A stretch of 64,000 bases of DNA from Papiliotrema nemorosa (taxonomy: Eukaryota > Basidiomycota > Tremellomycetes > Tremellales > Rhynchogastremaceae). Each line of letters begins with the position of its first letter. Within the stretch, counting starts at the first letter, position 1. The notes beneath the pieces were generated by a model. The model was not told the DNA's origin. It saw only the letters and a list, made by a program, of their open reading frames with translations, and made no database searches. Location: NCBI GenBank assembly GCA_032158125.1, contig JASKOT010000013.1, positions 62,001 through 126,000 on the forward strand, read 5' to 3'. A program made the position numbers and the translations under genes. Of this stretch, positions 50,693-62,716 are shown in pieces.

Positions 50693-51167
50693 ACCCTACA
50701 ACGAACCATTCTCTCCCTTCCTTCGACACTATCTCTTCTACACCTGACACCGAGAATTTGACCTCGACTTCGAAGGCTACGCGTTTCAAGTCGGATCGAG
50801 TTCTTCCGGCCTGTTGTTTCTATACTCTTCCCGGCGAACCGCACGGAAATGCATTCAAGTTATTGATAATCCCTTGACGAGGCCTTTTCGCAACATCGCC
50901 GTCTGCGCACTATGATTCGATACGAGCATTCTTCTGATCTTCTAGCATTCCATTCACCAAACCGCTGATAGACACGAGACGGATTGCATGGGGTCTTGTT
51001 CGTCTTCGAATGGAATCAAGCATAATTGTTGCATTGTGTCTGAATGATCGCTACAACACGTCTTCGATTTATAGTGAGTCTAACTGAAGATACAGATTAA
51101 ATGCGCCAAATCGTGTGGATATTAACAGTTCTCTCACCTCCTCTCCTGCCTTAGATTCTCATCCAGA
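50693..51167. other. 3' intergenic between convergent genes
   Basis: About 475 bp between the NDUFB7 stop and the sterol glucosyltransferase stop. An AT-richer stretch with polyadenylation-like signals is plausible. No gene is supported. Confidence 0.4.
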
Positions 51168-54100
51168 TCAAGGCACAACCGACTTGATCTTGCTCAACAA
51201 TCCGCTCGCACCGCTACTCTTCCTCTTCAACGAATCACCGTCATCCTCGTGTGACTCTCCTTCACGGTGTGCTGGCCCTGGAGTCCTGGCATCATAATCA
51301 TGCTCATGATCCTCGCTGAGATGGTCCCAGCTCGAATCACTGACCATCTCTTCGCTCATTTCCGATCGATCCCTAGACGTAGATTTCGTACCTGGGGAAG
51401 GCGAAGGGGATCTTTCTCGGCTTTTTGATCGGAATGGCAAGTCAATATGACCCAGAGGTAGAAGGCTCGAAGTAGATTTGGAATCGGTCTTCTCGAGGTT
51501 GTGTTCAGGCGGGGGTTTGATCAGTGACTTGGCGTATTCCTAAAGGTCAGCCGCAGCGGTGCGGATACAGAATCAGACATACCAAGTCCCGGTAGATCGC
51601 CTCGATTGCTCGAGCCACACCGTTCTCCTTTCGGATCATTTCGCCTACTACCTTTGCCTTGGCAATTTGCTTTTCATCCGTAGTGGCCTGCTTGAGCGCT
51701 TCGGCAAGCGCCTCTGAAGTGAGTTTCCGGATAGCCGATCCCACATTGAGGGATTCAACCCGCTCAGACCAAAATGCTTGATCACCAAAGAAAGGCTTGA
51801 TGATCGTAGGCTAGTTGATCAACTCGGGATATTCCGGCTTTTAATGCTCACCAGTCCTGCTCGAAGAGAAGCACCAGAAGTACCGGCTCCACCGTGATGA
51901 CAAGCGGCATCGATTTTCGGGAACAACCAAGAATGATCGATCGAGTCGATGGCACTGCAGGTTAACGTGGGCTCCGCTTACAAGGACTCGTCCACCCACA
52001 AGATCTCGGGGGGGTACTTGATTCCGTCCGCCCCTTCAGAGGAATCTCCGTCATCTCCCTTGGATTTGCTACCTCTGTCACTCCATCCCTTTGACAAGAT
52101 GGCGCAGACCCCAGACTCGACCACAGCGTCCACAACACATCTCGTCATCTCCTGCGGGTCGGAAACGACAATGGAGCCGAAACCACTGCCATGAGCATCA
52201 AGTATATAAGACTGGCTGATGCACCCACATGTAAACGACTCTCTTCCCCTTTTCGTGTGCCTGGTCAATAAACTCGATCAGGCCTTCGGGAGGCGACCAC
52301 TTCTTTTCCTTTTCAGCACTCTCGTCTGCGTTCTCCAAGAACCAATATCCTGGAATTCAGCTATCATGAATTTAGCAAGGGGGATAGCTTACCGGTGACA
52401 TGGATCCACTCGGTCCAATCAAGCGGTGGAGGGACAACGTTGGGCGAGAAATTGTACAAAAATGGTACTACACATCAGCCCGGGACAATCTCCTACTCGC
52501 AGACTCACCTTTGTGCTGCTCAAGCTTGTCGAAGTTGGTCGCGTCAATGTGCATAACCTTTCGTCTCCACCTGTTGACTTGACCCGCGATGGCTCGCCAG
52601 AAGACCTGATCGAACATGGTGTAAGTCATGTAATTATAAGATCCGCCTCGCTTGTGATCGGGTACAGCAAAGGCGTGGGGGTAAGCCCTAGTCCGAGTCC
52701 AAGGCATCTGCTCGTTAGGTCACTTCATCACGCTGCGGCAATGATGACAGACAGTGAATGCTCGGTAGTAAGGGATGCGAAGAGCTTCTGCGATGTGTAT
52801 ACCTCCCATTGCACTCGGACTCTCGATGAGTAGGTCCGAATTTTGGCATGCTTCCCACGATGAATTGAGCAGGTCATCCAGCCAGCCTCGGAACTGCCAT
52901 AAGCGCCTGAATAACGCTCAATGTCTCACCTTCTGGAGACCCTCTTTGAGGAAAGACACGGTGAACATTCCATTGTCCACACACATCTGCATCAGCTCGG
53001 CAGGATCGCCTCCGACACTGGCGAATTCAATGCCGTGCTGATTCATCAGCGGCATATGGGATCTTCGCCGAGGATTACTTACACCCTCCACCCATTCCTT
53101 GTACTCGCCATGAGTGGCAATCTTTGTGAGATGACCTTCTGCCTGGAGACCCTTACACAACGCAATGTAAGGTTGAACATCTCCTCGACTTCCAATTGTC
53201 AGACAAGTGATTCGCATTGGTTCCGGTTTGAACTCCAAAAACGTGGTCGAAGTGCTCGAACCAAACATCATCGAGGGTAGCCCCGCGTCTTTGTGGGTGT
53301 CCATCGGCACATTTTCATCGAGATCCTCCATGACCCTCGATTCCACCGCTTGTGGATCTTCCTCGGACTTTGCATCTTGCAGTCGAAGCTCTTCCATTCG
53401 AGCTTCGAGCAAGGCTACACAGCCCTTTCGTCGATCCGATGAGGAGAATTCGAGGAATACCTCTTCGTGACCCTTGATGATGACGATCAACCCATAATGG
53501 TTGAACCGGAAAGCTTTCTGAGCTTTGAGACCGTAAATGTCTCGAATCGGTATCATCATCTTGGTCTTGTAGAGGAGTTGAGATGACCGGAAACAGAAGA
53601 AGTTGGTGGAGACGAAGAAGCGACCGGAAACGGGTAGGACTCGGTACAGCGATCCAGGGAAGTCTGGGAGTTAGCAAGAATCCAGACCTGTAGTCCATCG
53701 CGTACGGTCAAGGAGCTCTTCCTTTTCGGTCAAGGAAAATACGTTGCGGAATTTTCTAGCCGTCTCATCATCATCTCTTTTGTTGCTTTCACTTCTCTCC
53801 ATGAGAGAGTAGGAAGACTGGTTGTTGCCGTCGTCCGAGTCGGAATCGGCTTCATCGTCTGATTCATCGCTTCCGACGACAAGCGGTTCGACAACTTCGG
53901 TCACGCTCTCACCTTTGGGTCGTCCGGTTCGAGTCGTTGGCGAGGTGGCTTGTGATCCTCCATGAGATGCAGTCTTCTTCAAGAGCGAAGACTCGCCTGA
54001 AGCACCAGAAGTCGTTCGAGTCAGGTTCGAGTCTTGAGAAGGCGAAGTACTAAAGATCTTTGTAGGCTTCTTTATCCAACCGCTCCATCCCTGTTGGTGA

Positions 54101-56837
54101 TGGTCTTCCATGCCTGGTGGTGGTATTCCAGCTTGCCTGGGCGGATATCCGTCATCCTCGGGACCCGACTCTGACTCTTGGTGGATTGTCGCGAGACTAT
54201 CATGCGAAGGCTTGTGTTTGAAAATACTAGGGATCGAGAGAGCTGATCTGTGATCATTGTGTACGTTCGAGTCACCGTCTTTGTCGGTGGAACGCGATAC
54301 CAGTGGTTTCAAGACAGAGCTAATTTTCTTCAAGGCTACTGGACTGGTCGTGATCTTGTGCTTCTCGGGCTCTCGGGCTAGTACCTCGCTGGGAGGAGCA
54401 GGCGAGGGAGGTCGAGGCAGCTCAGAAGAAGGCCGCGCGTCCAGGAGTTTCTGGATCACCTCGCGAGCTCGATCGCCATCCTGAAAAGAGGCGAAGAAAT
54501 AGCTGTCGACAGACATCTGATCATCGGGATCGACGCATTTGATCTGTTCGATCAGCCAAGAGTATAGTCAGCAGGACATGCAACTCGCCTCTAAAGTTTC
54601 TGCAAATTCCAATGTTGGTGATTTCTCCACCTCGAGGATAGCTTGTAGAGGTATAATCAATTTGATGCTGTCGCCTTCATGTTGTGTTTTGAACATGACC
54701 TTCTGTATAGCCTTGATCCACTCGTCTCGAGCGGTGGTTGTGTCCGCGGTGAAAGTATAGTTTCGCTCGGCCGTACGAAGCTTGAAACGGTGGTCATCCA
54801 GAACATCACAGCTTGAAGCATATTGTAAAGACACGCTGCCCTTTGGGAAGTACAGATCCTTGATATCAGCTGTCCGAATTTATCGCTCAAGAAGAAAATG
54901 AGATCTCACGTTGGTAGATTCGTACCACGAAAGGACATCATTCCGGAGAACCGCCCAGAATTTCGTGCTGAGCTTTGTACGACTATTCTTCTTGGCAAGG
55001 GGACCCGTCTTGACAACAAGGTTCTGCTCACGTCAGTTCAGGTGTTAATAAAGCACGATGTACTCACGCCTTTGGCAGGCATATGTGCAAAGAAACAGAT
55101 GTGTCGCGGAGTCAGGTACATATATCCCTTGAGCACTAACTGTCAGTGGCATATCCACATTTATGATCTTCGAAATAGACTCACTGACGCTCTTCAAGAG
55201 CCAACATCTCATCTCTTCCAAGACAGTCTCGCGCTGTTCCAATCCAAACACTTCTTGCAATCTCTCGGCCAGTTTTTCTCGTCGGACCTGCTTCCTCTCT
55301 GTGGCATTGCTGACCATCTGATCCTCCACTTCCTCGGTTTCGCTTCCTTCTCTCAAAGCCGCGACGACGTTCTCCTCACTTTGAGATTTGAGCTTCTCCA
55401 AAGGCGCTCCAATAGGCTCTTCGAGTCCTATAGGCGCATTGTCTGTACCTGCTTCATTCGACACAGCCTTGACAATCTCTTCTCGTTCTTCCTCCTCGCC
55501 AATCGCCGCTTCCTGCTCGATTCGGTCTGCCAAAACCTCCCGAGTGTCTTCGCACAGTGACGAGGGAGAATCTGCTCGCTTGGCAGGTGGGTGCTGTTGT
55601 TCAGTTTGGAGAACCTCTTGTTCTGGAACAGGTGTCGGGATGTCTGGTGCAGGTGGAGAGCTGGATTCCCGGAGCTGCTGGTTGGCAAACTGATAAGACA
55701 ATTCGTTGACCCCTGGAGACTTTGCCTTTCGAGCGATCGTATTCTGGCGGAAGGGAAACAGTAGTGAATGATGAGCTGTACCATGACCCTGATTTGCGGG
55801 AAAGTATGAGGATGGATCGACATTCACCATTTCGTCTGCAGGTGAAGACATTGGTCGAATGGTGTGGAGCGATGAGTGCATCCGTGTTGCTGAGCGTAAG
55901 CATTATACAAGACTTGAGCAATCTCAGAGCAAATTGGCAGGTTATCCTCACCTTTTGGACGACCCGGTATGGCTTGGGCCGATTGACCTGTCTGTTGTCG
56001 TTCAGGTCGCTCGTCTTCCTCGTCTGAGGAATTGCCATCCTCGTCGCCTTCCCAGGGCAAGGCATTCAGAGCAGACATCAATGCCGAAGCGCCCATCCGG
56101 ACCTCGAAGTCAGCATCGAATCTGAAATTGAGCGAAGAATTAGAGCTCACTGAGCCCATCTCCCGTCCAGCTCCAAACCCAGGTCGGACTGGCTGACCAG
56201 CTCCGGATTCACTTGGCCTCGGTAAGCCTTCCTTGGCAGCCATGCTTGAGTCCTGAGAAGTTGCGTCTACTTCCTCGGGTGGGGGTGAAGGAGAAAATGG
56301 GTCCGGCACTGAGGTGTGCGCGGGTTGCCTCCTGGAGTTATCTACACCTTGAATAGTCTCGTCCGACCCGCTTGTTCTCTGCTTGGAAGGGCGACCGAAT
56401 GCCGAAGACCGCTCAAACATGGGTGTTTTCAGCTCATCCAACGGTGTACCCTTCATCAGAGGTTGTTGATCGGGGTCTCTGTCCTCGCTCTTTTCCTCAT
56501 GAGGCGAAGGGACGGGAGGTTGAAACTGTTTCTCGATTCCCTCGTGTGACACGTCTTTGTCCTTTTCTAGTCCATCTTGTCCAGCCTTCCCGGGTTGGAG
56601 ATGCTCGGGAAAGACGTGAGCAGCAGTGGTATTGAGAGCGGTCTCAATATTTGGGTGATGATGCTGGGGATTTGAATGGTGATGTTGGCGATGATGATTG
56701 GGGGAATGTGGATCGGGCGATACAGCGGTTTGTGGGAAAGGGGGCAGTTTGTAAGGCGCAGATTCCTTCGTAGATGATCTTCGGGTGACCTTTGTGCCAC
56801 TAGGAGCCAGACTTTCGCCTTGAGGTAGTTGGGACAT
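51168..56837 (-). CDS. ATG26: UDP-glucose:sterol 3-beta-glucosyltransferase Atg26
   Basis: It transfers glucose from UDP-glucose to ergosterol, making sterol glucosides on membranes; in some yeasts it is needed for pexophagy. The ATG at 56837 gives [19 protein letters not shown], and a disordered His/Pro/Ser-rich N-terminus of about 340 residues follows. A GRAM domain ([17 protein letters not shown] near 55090) is followed by a PH domain ([37 protein letters not shown]). A second GRAM segment comes next ([19 protein letters not shown]). The GT1 catalytic region starts [14 protein letters not shown] (near 53200) and includes [20 protein letters not shown] and VVYMSFGSIV. The donor-binding motif is [18 protein letters not shown], then [14 protein letters not shown]. 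The Ser/Arg-rich C-terminus ends [10 protein letters not shown], stop at 51168-51170. Domain order is that of fungal Atg26. Confidence 0.95.
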
Positions 56838-57402
56838 CTTTGAGGAATTCCTACGCTGGGAGGCACAATGACGATGTGGACCGTCTCGCGACCGTGATTA
56901 TCGTGTCCGGATGACCTTTCGCCCGATAATCGACTCTTGAGTGATGTGATTAGGCCACAATGTTCTGTGCTCTTTCGACTACAATGTGATTAGACACGTC
57001 GAGATGAGCATGATCTGCGGGATGCGATGCTCAGCGGACGACGTCGACAGACGAGGTCGATTGTGATCGGTAGGTCTGAAAGGAAAGCCCCTCACGTATA
57101 GACAGAGTGACTACGGGGTAAGTGATTCCAGCGTACGTCATTCGATCAGCATCTTACGCCACTCACCCGCGGATGGGATAAGCGGGCACGGGATAGGCTT
57201 GCCAGTAGATGTCAACTTTTGCATCTCGGGTTAGGCGCCCCAATACGCGCGTTCTTTTTCTCCAGTCCAGTCAACCACGACAACAACAATCCTCCCCCCC
57301 AGCTAGCGTCTTGATCATCTTTCCCTTGTAGTGAGGACTGGGCGACACGCATCACCCCTCGCAGATGCTCGACAGTGTGTGTAACGAGACGGATTCGTCA
57401 TC
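56838..57402. promoter_or_regulatory. Divergent promoter between ATG26 and the second RecQ gene
   Basis: A 565-bp region between divergent starts. No defined element was recognised. Confidence 0.4.
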
Positions 57403-60400
57403 ATGACAAGCCAAGATACTGCTTGGAACGTCACGTCGATACACAAGCTGCCTTCCTGTACGCCCGCCGCGGCAAAGTATACCAACCTGACAGATTCCAC
57501 ACAGGTGTGTGCGTGGGCCCGATCGTCTACTAATTGTGCGGTGATGCAATGCTCACTAATACAGTATGCCCGAAACAATTTCAATCCAAGTAAACGCTCC
57601 TTTAGTCGGGTGCCATCAGCAGAGGAGAACATCACTGCACTAGAGCGGATCTTGAGGACATGTGAGCGATACACCTCGTCAGGAGAGGGGAACTGAAGAG
57701 CAGATTGGGGACACTCGCACTTCAGAGGGCCGCAGAAAGAGATCTGTGAGGCAGTGACGAAAGGTCAGGATGTCGTATTGGTAGCACCTACGGGACTCGG
57801 CAAATCGTAAGCTTGCACGCTAGTCGCTAAATCGTAGCTGACGAGCTAGGGTCTGCTTCCAAGTGCCAGCTCTTGCGATGGAGTATGGTATAACGCTCGT
57901 GATATCACCTCTCCTAGGTCAGCCTCTTGAAACACAATGTAGCGTGATGAGCTGATGAGAAGCTCTCATGAAGGACCAGGTGCGCGGTTTGAAGGAGAAG
58001 GGGATCAAAGCGGAGATGCTGTACGAGAAGTCGCCTCTTCAAGAGTTGGCTTATGTGGGTCATGAGTTGTGTGAAGCGTCGTGAGCTAATCGATCAGATA
58101 AAGACCCAACTCCGAATGGGTCATCCGGAATTGCGTTTGCTGTACGTCACGCCGGAGACTCTATTCAGCGCAAAGATCTCCCATGATCTCCGGATAGCGT
58201 ATGACCAGAAGCAACTGAGTAGATTAGTGATCGATGAAGTGAGCTTCTTGTCCTGCAATCCGCCTTGCTGACCATTAGGCACATGTCATCGAGGTGAGCT
58301 GACTCGAGTGCAGAGAGAAGATCGCTGAAGTGAAGGAATGGGGAATGACATTCCGAGGAGTGAGTCGTTTTGTGCGACTATCCAACGCTAATGTCGCAGG
58401 CTTATCGGGACTTGGGCAGGTTCCGCCAAACATTCCCCGATGTCCCGATCACCGTGAGTGATGGTGCTGCGACCTTCGTCGGCTGATGTGATAGGCACTT
58501 ACTGCCTCTGCGACTGAAGAAGTTCGAGCGGATATCCTTTCCACTCTAGGAATCGATAAGGAGTGTCTCATGCAGCGCGTGGAGCCGTTCAACAGGCGGA
58601 ACCTATTTTACGAGGTAAATCATCGTTCCATACGGTCGACTGCGCTGAAATGGCAGATCCGATACCAGGGACCATTATCGTCAGAGAGCAGGATCATCAA
58701 CCTTGCAAACTTCATAAACGGGTTCAAGCCGGAAGCTCTTAAACGCAATATGGGCAACGGCGTGGCCTCTGAGACAGTGACTGGTCTAGTCTACTGCCGG
58801 TCACGCGGAGCAGTGAGTCCAATGTCCTCACCACTATAGGCCGACCTGAACATTTAGTGTGATGACGTAGCGGAAGGTCTGAATGTCCACAATATCAAGG
58901 CAATGTCTTTTCACGCCAAGCTATCGGATGAAAGGCGACATCATTTGCTCCAAATGTGGCAATACGGGGAGATTGAATGTATCGTTGCGACAATAGCATT
59001 CGGAATGGTAGGTGTATCTGTTTTCCCGCGACGCCGGACTCATGATGGGGTGTCGATCAGCCAAACGTGCGATATGTGGTACACTATGATATGCCCAAGA
59101 GTTTTGAAGGTCGGTTAGATGTCGAGTGGGATCGGCAATCGGCTGATGGCCTCAGGGTATTACCAGGAGACTGGTAGAGCCGGCCGTGATGGACATGTGA
59201 GCTCGCTTGGTCGTTCACAATATATGTGATCCGCTGACGTCAAGCTGTCACGCTGTCTACTCTACTATTGTACGGCAATACTGCCATGTGTCCCGTATCC
59301 AGCTGATTCGTAGCTCGTGAAGACGCCCTAGCCTTGCGGAGGCTCATTGATCGAGAAGCCAATGCCGCTGAAGCTCAGCGCAAGAAGGCCGAGAAGTCCA
59401 AAAATCACATCGGTACAGATGTCATCGTAGAGGACGCCGATAAGGCTAGGACTCGAGTGATGAACTCCTTCAAAGAGGTATGAACTCTCCGGCTTGGTTC
59501 TTCGTGAACCAAGTGCTGACTACAGCTTCAACACTACGCCGAAGCGGACCGGGTCTGTCGTCATGTGGCCATCTGTCGATATTTCGGCGAAGAAATTGAT
59601 GCTTCGAAGGAGTCGATCCTGAAGCAATATTGTGATAAAATGTGTGATGTGAGCTTTCCTGCACAGTTTCCTGCCAAATATCTCATTTCCAGGTCTGCAG
59701 CAACCCAGCTGCCGTTCGACGAAGAGCCTTCGCTGTGACGCAAGATATCGATATCGCCTCCCAGGTCGTGCGCCCTCAAAGGTCGGCCAGCCAGCGACCA
59801 TTCGTTCCGGCGGTCAGCCAAATCGACGAGATGTCCGAAGGGCCATCTACTCCGGGCAACGCCGATGTTACAGCCGCGGCCACCCAGAAAGATCATGTCC
59901 CATCCTCCTTGCGCGATCTGCATGGGTCCGATCTGCAAACTCCATCGAGTGAGCAGTCACATCCCGTCGCTGTTGCGAGCAGAATGCTTCGCAAGGAAGA
60001 ATCAGCGGACATGATAATGCCGTCTTCGACGCCGCCCGAATCAGAATCCACAGATACTGCTCTGGTCGATGGCTTTGACGTGAATGGCATAGACGATCTT
60101 GCCGTAGACGGCGATGCCAACTTTGGGCGGTCTCTCGTATCTTCCGGAGATAAGGAGAATTCTCATTCAGGCTCATCAGATCCGCTCAACTTGCATGATG
60201 CGGATATAACTTCGAGCAGGAAAGCTTCGCGGGTGAACCAACATCCTTTCGATGACCATACGCCAGAGGCCGGGCCTTCAGACTACGCCCGGAGGGGTAG
60301 ACTACCGCTGCAGGATCTAGCAAACCAGCCGGTAGCCAAAGCTAGACCTTCGAAGACTTTGTCAAAGGCTTCAACAGATACGCTCGGCTCAAGTGAACGG

Positions 60401-61344
60401 CAGTCAGTATCGACCGAGTACCATGGCGTACATACAGCTCCCTCACGACGAGTGGAACCCAGAATGGACCGGCCAAACAATGAAACCTTGCGCACGCCCT
60501 GTCCAGCGCCTGGAAACAGTCGCTCAAAGCCCAGGCCCGTACGCACCGGACCTTCCGCTCTTCTCAATGCGAGACGGGGGACAACTGTCACTACAGACTC
60601 GATGGACGCTGGGAATTATGCTGTATCGGATGTCTTGCCGACTGATCCGGAACAGCGGCAGAGACAACAGGACGCCTTCCGTGCTGTCACGCCGATCACT
60701 GGCCGGGGACCGTTTTCGTACTACACCAACAGTAAGCGTTGTGAAAAATAAGGCTATTGCGCTGAGCCGTAGCTGCCGCTCCCATGACCGGCCGGAAACG
60801 GAAGCTTAGCACGGCCAGTGAGACTGGATCGAGCTTCCGAACCCCGTTCAAAGTGCCTACTGAGCGCCCTCGACAAAAAGTCAGGGTAGGATTAATATCT
60901 GTTCGTCCAAGTTACGATGCATCGATGAGCAGCGCTGATGAGTAGAAGGACCACCGAACTGCAGCTATAGCGACGATCAGAGATGCATTGAAAAAATCCT
61001 TGGTCGAGGGGCCAGAGGCGGATCGCTTGTGGCAGCACTGGGGTGACAAGGCGGGAAGCCGAAAAGCGAGCGTCAAAGCTGCCGCTGTTGAGCTCGAGTC
61101 AAGTGAGTGGTCTAGTTTTTATCTCCACAAAGAAGCGATAGCTTACGTATCAGTCATTGTGAGGGATTGCGAGATGCCCGACGTGTTGCGGGAAAACAGC
61201 CAGGATTTAGCTCAAGCAGTGAGAATTTTAAGAACACGAGAAGGTGCCAAGATTGTGACGGGGGGACGTTTGGCAGAGTACGAGAGGGATGAGCATGGAA
61301 AGTGGTTGGTCTTGGTCGATCGGGTCGTTCGGCAGCTTGAGTAG
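57403..61344 (+). CDS. Second RecQ family DNA helicase
   Basis: Distinct from the RecQ at 37.9 kb. The ATG at 57403 gives MTSQDTAWNVTSIHKLPSC. The short N-terminus leads through small exons to Walker A VAPTGLGKSVCFQVPAL (near 57780-57880). Further motifs: LVISPLL then ALMKDQVRGLKEKG (Ia), LRLLYVTPETLFSAKI, VIDEAHVIEEWGMTFRG (II and RecQ loop), ALTASATEEVRADIL (III), TGLVYCRSRGA (IV), CIVATIAFGM (V, near 58985) and [12 protein letters not shown] (VI, near 59160). A zinc-binding region follows with CRHVAICRYFGE and CDKMCDVC. The C-terminal half (from about 59730) is a long disordered region. The end is ordered and helical (ALKKSLVEGPEADRLWQHWG, VLVDRVVRQLE), stop at 61342-61344. The absence of HRDC and long tail recall RecQ5/RecQ1-like proteins rather than Sgs1; the class is uncertain. 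Confidence 0.88.
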
Positions 61345-61539
61345 CCTTTGAGCGAGACCAAGAGGGACAGTCGTTGTAGCATAATTGTACAGTCACGTCT
61401 TGATGCTTGATGAGATGATATAAATCCATGCGATGAGGGGAACAATGAAATGTATTCGTACTGTACACGGTGGCAGATGTTGCGCACGGCGGTCCCACCT
61501 TTGCCTAGTCTCCTAATCCTGATACCGAGTCCACTCCAT

Positions 61540-62163
61540 CTATGCGCTTGTACCCTTTGTCCCAAACTGATCATCGGGTCCTTCACCCTGCCCTGTCCTC
61601 GTGTTCCCAGCTGTGGCAGCACTATCGCCATCCACCTCGTCCAAATCCAAAGCCACCCCACCCGCCCTGATCCTCGCCGCATAGTCCTTCTGCGCCAAAG
61701 CCCTCTTGGCAGCTCCTTGTTCCTTCCTCGCCTCTACCGCCGCTTGCCTGTTGAGTGCACTCTTCATTCTATTCTCTAATATCCTCCATTCGGCAGGTTT
61801 TACGGCGTATTGTTGAGGATCTTGCCCTTGTCGATGTATCGTTTTCAGTCGGAAATGTTTGCGTAGAGAATATTTCACCCCGTCTATTATCGTCACCTTG
61901 TCCCCAATGTGTGTTTCTACCCATGAGCACGGCTGCTGACCAAAGGGTAGATGTGGTCTCACGGTGATTAGGATCGTGTACTAGGTATTTTGTTGATCGA
62001 GTGACGCTCTGCAAGTCAGTGATCATTACCGAGAAGGCGTGTACAGCGATGGTTGACTCACTTTGAGGATTTTTGGGATTTCCTGTTGTCGCGAAACGGT
62101 GACTGTGCAAGTCTTGATCATCTTCCCGATGGACGTCACTATTCCTTCATGTATCGTCGGCAT
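61540..62163 (-). CDS. Mitochondrial small-subunit ribosomal protein uS17m
   Basis: The protein binds small-subunit rRNA in the mitochondrial ribosome. The ATG at 62163 gives MPTIHEGIVTSIGKMIKTCT, matching the uS17 start (G-x-V-x-S-x-K-M-x-K-T). Splicing continues TVTVSRQQEIPKIL to SVTRSTKYLVHDPNH. A 46-nt intron (near 61971-61926) joins to QTHIGDKVTIIDGVKY, completing the HD-x-N-x-GD-x-V-x-I pattern. The reading frame across that intron also stays open in a wrong frame, which can mislead gene finders. After the fold (SLRKHFRLKTI) the protein continues about 90 residues as a charged, Ala/Arg/Lys-rich extension ending QFGTKGTSA, stop at 61540-61542. Such C-terminal extensions are usual in mitoribosomal proteins. 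Confidence 0.85.
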
Positions 62164-62716
62164 GTTGATGTATTCTCGTGGATCCTTTCTTGAGAGTTGC
62201 GATATGGTGTTCTGGTGCAGGCCGCGATGAAATCTCGAAAACAGGCTGAAACGTCGAAATGGGAGATTTAAATTTGCCACCCACTTTATTCCACCCCCGG
62301 TTATCTCGAGATCCCCCCCACCCCTTATACGTCACGTCGCACAACCCACACACCGCATCCGGGCATATAGCAACAACAGGCATTGTCAACAACAACAATA
62401 CAGCCTTTGTATACCAGGTATCAGGTATCAGGCCTTGCTCAGGTCTGATCATCGAGCAGCGTCCATATCTTCGTGCGACTTGTCGGTGTGGGACCACGAG
62501 GCAGATCTCGAGGCGGTCGATCAACACCTCGTTAACGCCGTCTTCCGACTCCACACCGCCGACCGCGGTTCGAGGCCCAACAGAGCACCATCTTGTTGCC
62601 TCGTGTGACTTTGACCATATCCATTTTCCTCGACACCAACCTCGTCGCGTTCATCTCTACCTTTACACCCTACATGCTCGCTCTGTGACCCATCATACAA
62701 GGAAGATCCTTTCAAG
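62164..62716. promoter_or_regulatory. Divergent promoter between uS17m and the right-edge gene
   Basis: About 550 bp between divergent starts, including C-runs near 62310-62325 and CAACAACAA stretches near 62390. Stop-free frames exist but lack family resemblance. Confidence 0.4.

Noticed and set aside
54898..55560. 220-codon plus-strand frame
   Set aside because: Antisense to the GRAM/PH coding region of Atg26; shadow of the real frame.
61769..62110. Alternative reading of uS17m ending in a Thr/Arg-rich tail (ETTSTLWSAAVLMGRN)
   Set aside because: It reads through a 46-nt intron. Removing the intron restores the conserved GDKVTI segment of uS17.
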